From Selaginella moellendorffii (lineage: Eukaryota > Streptophyta > Lycopodiopsida > Selaginellales > Selaginellaceae), in assembly GCF_000143415.4 (NCBI RefSeq), contig NW_003314263.1, positions 3,221,436-3,285,435 on the forward strand: 64,000 bases of DNA. Reading direction: 5' to 3'. Below are positions 44,096 to 54,545 of the stretch, one piece after another. Numbering within the stretch: the stretch's first letter is position 1; each line of letters begins with the position of its first letter. Made by a program: the position numbers and the translations under genes. The notes under the pieces were generated by a model. That model saw only the letters and a program-made list of their open reading frames with translations. It was not told where the DNA came from and searched no databases.

Positions 44096-47000
44096 TCAAA
44101 GCGATGCCAGGCCGAGAGCGTCCCTGAAAAACTCGTCGCAGGACGAGAAACCAGCCGAGAAAGCATCTCCCAGAGCCCCCATCACGTCCAGAGCCTCTTG
44201 CAGATCCGCCGAGCTCTGCATATCCTCCAGCCACTCGAGCAAATCCTTGGAGAAGGCGAGCATGGCGCTCACGTCCCGGAGCTTCTCCTTCATGGTGGCC
44301 TCCCACGCCTCAGTTCCATCGTTGGTAGTTCCACCGGCGCTGCTGCTACTCCCGCTGCTAACGGCACTACCACTCCGGCTCTTGAAAAATCTCTGGAGCT
44401 GATCGATGATCCCGATAAACACCAGCATCGGCTGGAGGATGATAAACAGCTGCTCGCTGCTGAGCGATGGAGTTGACGTAGCTTGGAGTCCTCCCGAGCT
44501 CGCTGTTCTCTTGATATCCGCTGCCGGCTGAAGCTCAGAGCAAACTCTATCGGGCTCCTGGCCGCTGGGGATGGCGATGTCGAGGCAGAAAGAGGAGAAG
44601 CCCTGTTTGTGTAGCATGTAGGCATGGACAGCACCCCGTTGGAGAAACGTTTTCCTGTGCTGTTGCCACTCGTCGTGGGATTGTAGCAGCAGCGACTGGA
44701 CCATCATATACTGCACTGTCTCGTTCGATCTGGCCGGCGTGCCGGGGCTGGAGATGGTTCTCGAAACAGGAGTAGTGGTGGCGTCAGTCTCGGGAGGCGA
44801 TGCCTGGAGGAACGTTTGTAAGGATTTTGCGAGAACACGGCGTTGGCTCGGTCCCTGCTGGTCCAAGAGATGTCCGGCCATTTGTACCATGAAAGGCAAG
44901 AGCCTCGAGTTACTTTCCTTGCCACCACCTTTACTATCGACACTGAACGAGGCCCCCGTTGCAAAGCGGCCCAGCATCTGTTACAGAAGGAAAGCTCACG
45001 TTAAGTTGTAAAATGAGAAGGTAAAGGAAAAAACGTACCAGGACGATATCGTAAGAGAGCAAGCGCAGCCGGCTACCATCCGCACGTCCGAGGGCGTTTA
45101 AGTTGTCCCAGAAAGTATCAACGCACCGAGAGTACTGCGCAAGCGCGACTGCTGGGCCGCGGAGAGGAAAGAGATCGTTACACAGCGTCTCGTTGTTGCG
45201 TATAGCTGCGCCTTCCCACTCCTTTTTGGGATTCTTGAGGGAGGCGTCGGCTCGCTTTTCCTCTTGGTGGCACTGGACGTGAATAAAGTTGAAATGACTA
45301 ACCGTCGTGTAGACCCACTCGGGACGGCCGTGGACAGTCGCAGAACCGATTTTTACACGCTTGCTGTACGAGTAAGCTCCCAGCATCCGCAGTTTGTAGC
45401 CTTCCCGACAAACCATGCATGCCAGTCCGGCTTCTTCCTCTTCTACGTCTTCAAGGCCTTCAATTCGAGGCTTTGATATGACAATGCGCTCACCTCCATC
45501 AGATCTCAGCTCTCGGCGCATTCCCAGCCCCTGGAAAAAAGTGAGCTAAGTCTAAGAACGAAGGAACGCAACTTGAAAGATGAGTATTACCTGTAGTAAC
45601 TCTTCCCTTCGTTGCAAAGCACGTCGTCTCATCTCGTCCCGTGTTGTCTCCCTTAAATTCAGGATCGTCTCGGCAAGGAATCCTTTCTCTTTATCGGATA
45701 GCGTGTCCAGCAAATTTTCTGCTCTTGCTCCAATCTCGTTTTCTCCTGGCATGCCCTCCAGTGCGTGGAGCAGAGGAAGAACTTCTTCCTCGTCAAGACA
45801 TTCTTGAGTCTTGCAGTGACCGATAGATAATCCTCTCATCATGGACAGGATAATCGGAACCGATGGAAGCTCCAAAGATCGTGTCCACTCGGGTGACGAC
45901 CGAAGATCTGTTTTCTTTTCAGTAAAAGGAAACGCGTCTTTCAGATACCGTATGGCAACTGCAGAAGGTAAACACAAGAGCAAAGTTGATATGAATAAAA
46001 ACTCAAAAAGTTCTTACCAGTCAGTATCTCCTTCTCAAGTATGAGATTTTTAAGTAGCTCGCCACTGTCGTTTTGCTTGATCGACTCCGTTACCTTCACA
46101 AAATTCTCAACAGCGAACTGATGAAAGGCTGCTTTCTGACCCAGTGAAGCGTCCTTCGGATTCTCACCGTGCTCCTTTTGCAGCTTATCAAAAGCTCCCC
46201 AGTCCAGTAAGTAAGGCAGGAAGTGATCCACCAATACTTCCATTGCCGCTTCCTCTCCATAAGTTAGATACGGTAGTATTCTTGCGGCTGTGTCACTGTT
46301 CTTGTGCTGCTTAGACTGCTTGTAGCTGCTGGGATTGGAGAGTCGCTCCAGGAACATTAGAACACCCTTGGCAGCTTGTTCCCCTCTGGCAATGCCGGCT
46401 CTTGTTGTGCTCAGAGCGCCTTCGGTCACTCCAACGTCACTTTCGTTGGCCTCGGTGACCAGACACTCCACGATGAGTAGCAGTCGCTCCACAGATTCGG
46501 CTGAAAAGAAGGATTTGTTGGCCGTCTCCAGGAGAACATCCAAGGCACCAAGCTGAAGAAGAGCCTGCCGGTTACCCCGAATCTTGCAGCAAAACATGAG
46601 TAGCTTCAAAACCAACGCAACTTGTTCCTGACCAGACTTCAGTTCTTCGTCCGTAAAATGCTGAGAGATACAAAACCAACTTTTAGAATCAGAAAAGACT
46701 AAAAGAGCACGCACCTCAACCATACTCAGTAGCTCCTTCAGCCCACCGCTATCTTTCATGACTCCAGTAATTGCAAACTCGATTTCTGGATCCTGACTTT
46801 CCTCTCTATCATCATCTAGCTCCTTGATCATTGGTTCTGTTGCCTCACCGTCCAGTCCCTGCACACACAGCACTTTTAAAGACAGAATCATGAAAGATCA
46901 CGCGGCATACCTGGAGTCGATATGTCACGGTCATTGGTGGACACTCTCTTCCGGAGACTCCAGAAGCAGACATTAACAGGCTCGTTCCTATTGCCGAATT

Positions 47001-49780
47001 CGCCACCACGAAGGCGCCTTCCGCCAAACCTGCTCATATGCCTGCGCAACACTGAGATCTAAAGAGATGATGCTTCCTGCAACAAGAAGCTCCATGGCGT
47101 AGTCATCCTCCAAAAGTGCAATCATCTCCAGCTGTTGACAGATTTTGTTCTTCACGTCACGCATAAGTGGACCAACTTCTAAGCTCGAGTATGGATTCTT
47201 CGTCATCGAGCCACGGATAAACTCCTCTTGCGTGTGAGCTTTGTTGAGAACAAGCATATATGCAGGCTCCGGTTTGGCCGGACAGATGATATTGCAGAGT
47301 TGTTCAAGAATAAACTACAAGAAAAACATTGAGTAAAAGGAGACAAGGAAACAACGCTTACCAGACATATGCGATCTTTTCTGTCGTGATCAGGAGTCTG
47401 AAGACCGGAAATACATGCACGAACGAAATGTCTCTTGTTGTCGTCGCTTTCCTGAAGCAGGTTGTCAAGAAGCTCGCGTAGTAACCGTCCAGTCACTTAT
47501 CAGCTTCGTCTTTTGAACAACCAGACCTCTGATCACCAAAAGAGCTTCCAAAATTTGTGACAGCAAGTCTTCCTTCATAAACCTGCAAAAAAAATATTTC
47601 ATATCACCGTAACAGCAATTCGCAAACTCTTACCTTATCCTAACGTTCGGAACTTGCAGGAATTTGTTCAGTAGCTCGATAAGTTTGTGTAGAGTATAGC
47701 CCTGTGAGATGTCCGTATGGAAGCTTCGCTCCTGGGCTTCTACCCGGACTACCTCTTCACTGATAAGACTGCAAGCGGTCCGCAGAAAGCCACGAACTGT
47801 AAGATATAAGCGCGCATCTTCATCCTCGATCATTTTGAACAGCAGATCAAAGTATTCCGCTGCACTCTCTCCGGCAGTTCTCGAAGCAGGTTCACAAACA
47901 GGTCCAGGAACTTGGATTTCCGAGCTACGCTCTGAGAGCACAGCACCTCGATCAAAGCGCACATCTCTTGACGAATTGGCTGGGAGCATGCACTTAGAAC
48001 AAGCTCACGAACCCAGCTACTATCTTCAAAGCACTTGAGGTCCTCGGTAAGAGCAACTTTGCAAGCTTTTCGCTTCCATCGTAGAATATATTTAAGAGCC
48101 AAGGCATCTGAAAAAATAAAAAATAAATAAACAAATTCCATCGTCAGAGGTAAGAAAGAGTTTAACGTACCAGATTTTCTCGAGTCTTTTTGAGATTTTT
48201 GAGCGGGTTTAACGTTCTGAGATATGGTCAGTCGTCTCACGAAATCAACATACGTCGCACCATTTTTCCACTCCAGGTAGTTTACTAGTAGTAAATCCTG
48301 GCCTTTCGGTGTGTTCTCCAGCTCTTTGTCTTTCTCTACGTTTTCCTTGGCGGGCCTGGTGACCGGTGTCTCCTGAAGTATTGCAGCCGTCTTCACGAAA
48401 GAACCAACAGACTTCACCGAGAACCCTCCAGGTTCAGTAGTCTGAGGAATGTCAGTCTTTGGAGGAGTGCATGCCTGAGAAATAATTCTCAAAGCTGGAA
48501 GAATGATGTGCTCGGCAATAACTGGATGCCGCGCTCCAACCTGGATCGACCGGAACAGCAGCTGAAATGCGACTCGCAGCCGTGCCTCCCAAAAGTCATC
48601 ACCGAGAGAGCATGTTTCTGAAAGGAGTTGCATCTCATCACGGACGCACGCGGCAATATCCATCGACCGGTGATGCTCCAGACAGTATACCACCTTCTGC
48701 TTGATCAGGCTATTGAGCTCGCCGACGGCATTTAAGTGGACTGCTTGAAAACGAAATGGAATTTACCTTCTTATGTATCTTCCTTTGATCCCAACACAGG
48801 GATTCTAGCAGGTACGTTCTCCATCTGAGATTGTTTGATGTGCATTGGAGCTGGTCTGTGAGGGTCTTTCAATTCGAGTGCTGTTTCAAGTGAAAGCCTT
48901 TTGCTCGACTCAATATCGGTGATACTGTATGGCTTGAGGCACTGGCATCACACCGCCAGCACCACAGTCACAAAAGAACCTGCTCAACCGCGAGTAAACC
49001 ACCTTGTGACCACGATGACACACCTTTGCACATACTGAGCAGCATCCCTTGGACACTGTCAAGTCGCAAGTGTAACAGAAGTACCAGTGCTGCTCCATAA
49101 AACTGCTCCCACTTGATGTGAAGGTGCAAACTCTAGAAGCAAGAAGTCTTCGTCGTGCTCTCGATCCAGGCTTGTTAGCTCACCATCAGATGTCCCCTCG
49201 TCATCGTCTTCGTCGGCAGAGGTAGCATCACAGTCGGCATACCTGAAGAGATTCATCCACGAGGAACTTTAGCTTTTCCAGTTGAGAAGAAGGGTGCTTA
49301 CTCCACTTTCAGTGCACCGAATCCATCAGTACAGCTGTTGCTCCGCGTCGTTAGTTCCCTAGCCTTGGCCCGATTTCGAGAGATGTCGACAGATTCGGTG
49401 GCTTGCTAATGTCTGAATGCTGCTTTGTGTTTTCGACAGTCTCGCTGCTTTTCTGCTCCTCGGCCTTCTTCAGCTCACAGTCTGAAACTTCCAAGATCTT
49501 TGCTGGAGGTTTAGCTCATGTCTTCGTTGGACACGTTTCTGTAAGGCGACTGGCGAGTTTCTGCTTCGTGGTCCACCCTCTGGATAGAGCGAATGCGAGT
49601 GGCAAGTCGGGGCTTATGACTTTGAGCAGGTTGACAAGAATAATTTCCTGCCATGAGAAATCATAAGAACGCAAGTAGCAGCAAAGCAAATCCTAACCTT
49701 CACAGGAGATATTCTTCGTAGTGGGAGGTGGTCACGAAGCATGAAACCATGATCTGCGTTAAAAGAGAAAAAGAAGAATT
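44096..49780 (-). pseudogene. BIG/UBR4-type E3 ligase gene with large internal deletion
   Basis: Exons on the minus strand match plant BIG (UBR4 family; about 5,100 residues in Arabidopsis), which works in auxin transport and N-degron related processes. From the 5' side: a HHGFMLRDHLPLRRISP segment (near 49740), an acidic EDDDEGTSDGELTS stretch, and the UBR box (WYFCYTCDLTVSKGCC...FFCDCGAGG, 49098-48950). Then, with no middle part, comes MVYCLEHHRSMDIA...RIISQACTPPK (48690) through the armadillo-like C-terminal region to the hemiRING-type CMVCREGY (about 45430) and the end at 44096. About 2,000 residues or more between the UBR box and 48.7 kb are missing. Frame breaks occur near 49140 and 48945 and around 47860. 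The C-terminal 1.2k residues look well kept, so a truncated product from an internal start cannot be excluded. Confidence 0.85.
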
Positions 49781-49828
49781 AGTAGAACATATTTCCTGCC
49801 ATAAGAGACTAAAATGTTGTGAAAGAAC

Positions 49829-50240
49829 ACTCTTCGATGCAATCGTCTAGATCTCAAGTTCTAGAAATCATTCAAAGGTATCTATCTACCTGCATATTCC
49901 GATGATCGCAAACCACAGTACTCCAGGCTCCGTAAGAATGTATTTCGTTCTCCTGGCTGATTGAAACACAGCACTGTCAGAGCTACAAAGGAAAGAAATC
50001 CATGAACTCCATAATTCCACCTGGAAGATGTTGCGAGGGATGAATTGGATTTGGGAAAATTCCAGCGGAAATCGTTGCTCTTGAGCAGCACAGGCTGCCG
50101 CATTCGACAATCAAGAAGCCTCCGCGCTCTGGATGGAAATCGCCTGTGCTGTAGCGGCGGCAGTCCCTAATCCAGAATCGAGAGGGGAGTATCGGAGATG
50201 CGCGGCATACCTTCAGCGTACTGGCGCGTGGTAACGCCAT
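49829..50240 (-). other. Unknown 5' exon module of a minus-strand transcript
   Basis: A frame starting at the ATG at 50240 (MALPRASTLK) meets a possible gtatgc donor at once. A second piece after ...cgctacagcacag reads GDFHPERGGFLIVE and PNPIHPSQHLPGGIMEF. I do not recognise it. Its promoter side has two telo-boxes. The module is duplicated at 29511-29970 in front of a DPH2 fragment and here lies in front of the BIG-like gene, so it may supply transcription start to unrelated fragments. Confidence 0.4.
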
Positions 50241-50248
50241 CGCCCTGG

Positions 50249-50290
50249 AACCCTAAATTTCCATTCCTTTAGCCCGTTAAACCCTAAACC
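50249..50290 (-). promoter_or_regulatory. Two telo-box motifs (AAACCCTAA type)
   Basis: The motifs aaccctaaat (50249-50258) and taaaccctaaacc (50278-50290) lie 9-50 bp upstream of the ATG at 50240. Telo-boxes are common in promoters of plant translation and ribosome genes. The copy at 29980-30014 keeps both. Confidence 0.6.
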
Positions 50291-50599
50291 CAAACATGAT
50301 AGTTTAGTTTAATAAAAAGTGTTAATACGAAAGAGAAGAATATTCTCCTTGCTGGCCTGGACTCTCTACTCGGAACTCTTGGACATCCTGCGAGAAAGAG
50401 GCAAAAAGAAAAGAAGAAAAAGTGTGAGATAGCCGATCAAATGAGAGAGAGAGAGAGAGAGTACTTACATTGCCCTATCGCTTCCCTCTGCCCTTGGGGC
50501 CTCCTCCATAGCGATCGAAGCTCCAAAATCCCAGGAGCTCGAAACAAAGTAGCGTCAGGGAGCTTCCAAGAGCCCAGCGAGCTCAAATTCCCTGCCTTT

Positions 50600-51100
50600 C
50601 TAGCTCAAGCATCCGATTCCCATCAAAAGCAGCCAGAGGAGGAGTACGCTGATGATCAACACACACGGGCAGCAATCCTCTTCCTCCGGAACAGCCGGAT
50701 CGTCGTCGGGATCGTCGGGGTCGTCGTCGGGATCGTCGTCGGGATCGTCAGGGTCCTCGGGGTCGTGGGGATCGCTGCCATTGCGCTTACACTCGGATAT
50801 TTCCTGCTGGTAGTCGCGTAATCGCTGCCGGGACGCCTCGAGCTCGCCATCGCCGCCATCGCCGCCATCGCTCCTGCCGCCATCGAAATCGAACGCCTTG
50901 ATCGCGTGGCGGCACAGCGGGCAAGTCGATCGAGCCCTGGCGGTGGCGCATGACCTCTTCACCCATTTCCCCAAGCACTGGCTGCAAAACCAGTGGCCGC
51001 AGTCCGTGCGGACGTCCGCGATGGCGCTGCAACAGATTGGACATACCTCTCCTTCACCGTCGCTGCGAGCGCCATCGCCATCCCCATCCCTGGCATCCAT
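50600..51100 (-). CDS. Small membrane-anchored RING-HC protein
   Basis: The 166-residue frame starts at the ATG at 51100 (MDARDGDGDG); the upstream open codons lack an ATG. Residues 20-63 form a RING-HC finger: C20-x2-C23-x10-C34-x-H36-x2-C39-x2-C42-x17-C60-x2-C63, so an E3 ubiquitin-ligase role is likely. A GHWFC phrase recalls RNF170-like proteins. The middle is acidic, with Asp-Pro-Asp-Asp repeats coded by a gatcccgacgac-type microsatellite (about 50690-50765). The C-terminus has CCPCV followed by a 16-18-residue hydrophobic segment, giving a tail anchor. No intron is needed. Its last codons are included in the duplicated module at 30320. Confidence 0.8.
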   Translation of the reverse strand: MDARDGDGDGARSDGEGEVCPICCSAIADVRTDCGHWFCSQCLGKWVKRSCATARARSTCPLCRHAIKAFDFDGGRSDGGDGGDGELEASRQRLRDYQQEISECKRNGSDPHDPEDPDDPDDDPDDDPDDPDDDPAVPEEEDCCPCVLIISVLLLWLLLMGIGCLS

Positions 51101-51599
51101 CGCTGGCCGGCGAAGAAGCACAAATGCCCCGCTGGAGTGGACGGCCACGATACGCTTGATCCGATGGCTGGAGAAACTCCAACGGTAAAAGAGTGGAGGG
51201 CGCGGATGAAAAGGATCTGACGGCTGTTTAGAAAAACAATCTTATTAGACGGTGGTCCTACGTGGCAGTATTCTAGCCGTTGGGTTTTGGTGATCTTCCA
51301 GCGCGACGAGGAGAGAATCGATGCTCTCGCGGCGCTCAGCTGCTCCATCGATCGCGTATCCCCCGGAATGTCACTGCTTCACGCGAGGTATTCGCTGCTC
51401 ATCCGTCGCCGGGAGCCATGCTTCGCCACGCAATGCCGGATTGCGCTCCAATGCTGTGTGTCGATTTCCAGGCAAGGAGCTCGGCTAGAGGTAGATTTCT
51501 TTCACGGTATTGTATTTTGGCGCTGGAACGATGAAGAGTTCTCATTCCCCGCGACGAATGCATCGCTGTGTGAGAAGAATTGCGCTCTTTCTCGGCACG
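51101..51599. other. Intergenic/5' region, no gene recognised
   Basis: Open frames on both strands overlap here, but none shows a domain, a splice pattern or a copy elsewhere. It probably contains the promoter of the minus-strand RING gene. Confidence 0.4.
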
Positions 51600-51960
51600 A
51601 TCCATGAAGAATTCCTCCTCGCGGCTTTTTCACTCCGTCCTGCCACCAACGAAGATTCAACTCCACCATCGATCGAGGAATGAAGGTGTTCTCGAGGATT
51701 CTAAAAGCAACTCACTCCTTTTCAACCTAGATCCAGCTAAGTTCCTCGAATGATACATATTTCCGACAGTCTGCAACATGAAAAAGAAGAAAAATCTAAA
51801 GCCATGCCAAGACCCACAATTTTTGGGTGAGAAGAATTAAGTACCTTGAAGAAAGCCTCCTTCTGGGGCACCAGCTTACATCAACAAGCGTGGAGCCTCC
51901 ACTCCGTTCCAAAAACTCCGCAACAGTCATGCGCTAAATTTTGGGATGCCTGACAAGGTC
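51600..51960 (-). pseudogene. Unknown exons, minus-strand copy 1
   Basis: These are the same LLDDGAT.., MTVAEFLERSGGSTLVD and second-exon remnants as at 27724-28020, on the minus strand. The second exon is cut: after CRKYV comes a rearranged 'ttcgaggaacttagctgg' and a tail shared with 57600-57720. They follow the MurJ-like gene in the same direction, so they may be its mutated last exons or the next gene. Confidence 0.45.
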
Positions 51961-52008
51961 GCACCGTCGTCTAAAAGCTGCAACAAAAGGAAGCAACCGG
52001 AAGTTTGA

Positions 52009-52108
52009 TCATCTGAGGAGCTGGTGTTGTGAGCTTCTCCAAAAGCTTTGGCTGTCAGGCCCATCTAGAATTTTACGTAGCGGTGCCATTGAAGTGGCCA
52101 TTACCTGG

Positions 52109-52152
<44 letters not shown>

Positions 52153-53961
52153 TACAAAGTTTTCCAACGAGCAGCCAGTCCAAGAGAGCGTTAGATGGCA
52201 GCCAAGCTCACGTAAAATCGAGATCGCCAAGAGCGTAGAAAATACGTTCAAGGAGGTCGCAAGTAGAGGCCATCGCATCTAAGATCGATTGAAGAAGAAA
52301 GGATGAAAACCAGCGATCGAAACGAGAAAAAAGGAGAACTTACAGTGCTTGACGAGCAATGATACGGCTTGAGCGGCGGAGTCGCCAAATGTGTAGCACT
52401 GGACGAGAGCTCGGACGATCGGCTTAGCGAGAGGGATCGCGAGACCGGTCATTAAAAGCATGCAAAGCTTGATGCCTCGATCATCTTGAGCAAAGATCTG
52501 ATTGATCCAAAAGAAAAACTTAAACGCGAGAAGTATCGAAAGAGTTACTTCAACCTGCAAAAGCCATTGAGCCAAAGCTCCCACTGTCGAGGCCAAAACG
52601 AGCAAAACACCTCCTGTCAAGCACCACTTTGTATGAATCGACTTTAAAGCTCAAGGCAATGAGGATTGCAAAGCTTGCAATGAATTGCAGCCTGCATGGA
52701 TCCAAGAACACAGTCAAGAACACACGAATCTTTTGTCTTGTAACCAAAACTTACAGCGAGAATGATCGATATGCTTGATAGAGCAGGACTCAAGGATGCA
52801 ATCCCGTATCTTCCCGAGACACTGCACACGAAACCCATTCCAAAGTTTGGCTACAAACTGGACGTGAAAGCTCGGTCAAAACTTCCACAGCCGATTCCCA
52901 TCAAGCACGCCAGTGTTACACAAGGCGCCATGATTCTCAGCTGGATCAAGAGGATGGTTTTTGCAACTTGAGAGTTTTTCTTCTTCTGAAGCTACCTGAA
53001 GTATAGCCATGCTTCTCGTGATCAATCCACTGCTTGTTTTCAATAACAATCTGTTTGGAAAGCTTTTCAGATTCTACGACAGAAGGAATGCCGAAAACTT
53101 ACCCTGTTGTGATTGCATCAATAAGAAAAGCCGCTAATGTGTACATGAGAATGCCAAGGCTCAAAGGTATCTGATAAAAAAGAGGATGGTGTAAGCGTAG
53201 GGGAAAAAAACCGGTTTTCATTTGAGATCTTGCTAAAAGAGGATGAAAAAAATGACTTCAAGAAACTCGAAACATACCTTAAGGCCGATACCATTGCTAT
53301 GTGGATTGGTCCATTGATTCCTGTAAGAATTAACGGTGAATTTTGCTCGATGCTTCAGCTAGAAACTGTATACCTCCAAGGATTATCAGAAAAAATCCTG
53401 GTACAATGGACGCATATCTACAAACTTTCGAACTTAGCAAAGAGAACCATGAACTCGATGCATACCCGAACGCATCTACAACAGGATCAACACCAAATAC
53501 AGCAGCAAGAACAAGCTCACGAACTAATCCCTGCGAAGGGGTGAAGAAAAAACTCAAAAGTCTTGCGAAGAATGAAAAACATTTTTAACACGAGAGGGAT
53601 ACAACAAGACTTACCAAGACTTTGCTAAGAGCAGTAGCACTTCCCATCACTCCCGCTAGCTTCAAAAACTTACCACCGCCACCTGAGAAGAAAATAATCT
53701 TGAGAAGAAGCGAACAAAGAGAAAGAAGAAAAACCTCTGGAGTCAACAAAGACGTAGCCCGATCCTTTGCAAGAGTCTTCGTTTCCAGCATACCTGAGCA
53801 CTTAGTTTGCCGGAAACTAGAAGCCCACTTGAGAGGGAGGCCCTCCTACCGAGAGACAAGGAGCCTGGAGGCGAAAAACATGAATCGTCACAGCTTCGTT
53901 TCTTCTTACCTGGGCACTGACGAACCGATCCATTCGAGAGAAAGACCCACAACTCGCTCAT
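52009..53961 (-). pseudogene. MurJ-like lipid II flippase gene, copy 1 (broken)
   Basis: Exons on the minus strand start at the ATG at 53961. A Ser/Leu/Arg-rich N-terminus (MSELWVFLSN..., then SLGRRASLSSGLLVSGKLSAQ), likely a plastid transit peptide, is followed by KFLKLAGVMGSATALSKVL / GLVRELVLAAVFGVDPVVDAFG / YASIVPGFFLIILGG / INGPIHIAMVSAL. Further exons give SLGILMYTLAAFLIDAI, SMAILQ-LRIMAPCVTLACLMGIG and SLSPALSSISIILA. Later ones give TGGVLLVLASTVGALAQWLLQ, AKPIVRALVQCY..SAAQAVSLLV, LLERIFYALGD and ALLDWLLVG (52170). These follow the order of MurJ/MviN proteins, which flip lipid II for peptidoglycan. About 100 central residues (TM7-8) are missing, a TGA lies after the ALGD exon, and one exon has an in-frame stop, so it is probably not functional. 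Introns exclude bacterial contamination. Confidence 0.75.
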
Positions 53962-54267
53962 CTCAAGATGACCTCTCTCTCTCTCTCTCTCTCTCGGGTT
54001 TTGGACATCAATGCGGCAATAAGCTATGTCGATCATTAAGAGAGTTTACTGATTAAAAAAATTGGAAGGGATGGTAAATCCTGGGGTCGAGAGTTCCTCT
54101 CATCCCATTCTTACTCGAGACCTTTTTTCATTTTTTTATTTCAATAAAGATACCGCAAGCTTGTTTGTAACACATATATATATATATAAGTACTTCATAA
54201 CTCAGCCATTGTTCCACGGCTGTGACGTCATGTTAGAACTTTTCCACCACCCCTGTTCTGATTTAGG

Positions 54268-54344
54268 ACCATTTCTCGATTTGTGCGTGTCATCCTTGAG
54301 CAGGGGCCATGCTAATCTTCTTTGTATCATTCAGTGTCTTGGAG
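54268..54344 (-). ncRNA. U6 snRNA retro-pseudogene
   Basis: The minus strand reads gatacaaagaagattagcat, then the U6 core with ggcccctg, gatgacacgcacaaatc and gagaaatggtcc at its 3' end, matching plant U6 snRNA apart from a few changes. The 5' stem-loop is missing and replaced by ctccaagacactgaa. There is no T-run after the 3' end and no U6 promoter. It is bounded by 18-bp direct repeats (54250-54267 and 54345-54362, one mismatch), as expected for a target-site duplication. The equivalent site in the second unit (60031-60048) has one copy of the repeat and no U6. Confidence 0.85.
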
Positions 54345-54506
54345 CCCCTGTTCTGGTTTAGGGCTAGCTGGTGGGGTTGGGACACTTGACAACGTACCAC
54401 ACTTTTTTCTTAAAACACTAGAGACAACGTCGGCTCGCGGGAGTTAATCACACACGTTTTTCTCATGTCTGTAAACAACATATGGCAGCTTGAAATCTTG
54501 GGTTGC

Positions 54507-54513
54507 TATAAAA
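54507..54513 (+). promoter_or_regulatory. TATA box of MACPF gene 1
   Basis: A tataaaa lies 39 bp before the ATG at 54546, within a block (gcagcttgaaatc...caagcagcacac) that is conserved before the second gene. The short distance implies a 5' untranslated region of only about 10 bases. Confidence 0.6.
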
Positions 54514-54545
54514 CCCAGGGTAAAATCTTCAAGCAGCACACAAGA

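Noticed and set aside
44290-45011. Several plus- and minus-strand frames over the BIG C-terminus
   Set aside because: Other-frame shadows of the conserved minus-strand BIG exons.
52009-53961. Bacterial contamination as the source of the MurJ-like sequence
   Set aside because: The coding parts are interrupted by short GT..AG introns and carry a transit-peptide-like start; the flanks are plant repeats.
54175-54189. (ta)n microsatellite and (ga)n/(ct)n tracts at 50447, 52112, 53972 and 58095
   Set aside because: Ordinary short microsatellites; noted only as length differences between tandem copies.
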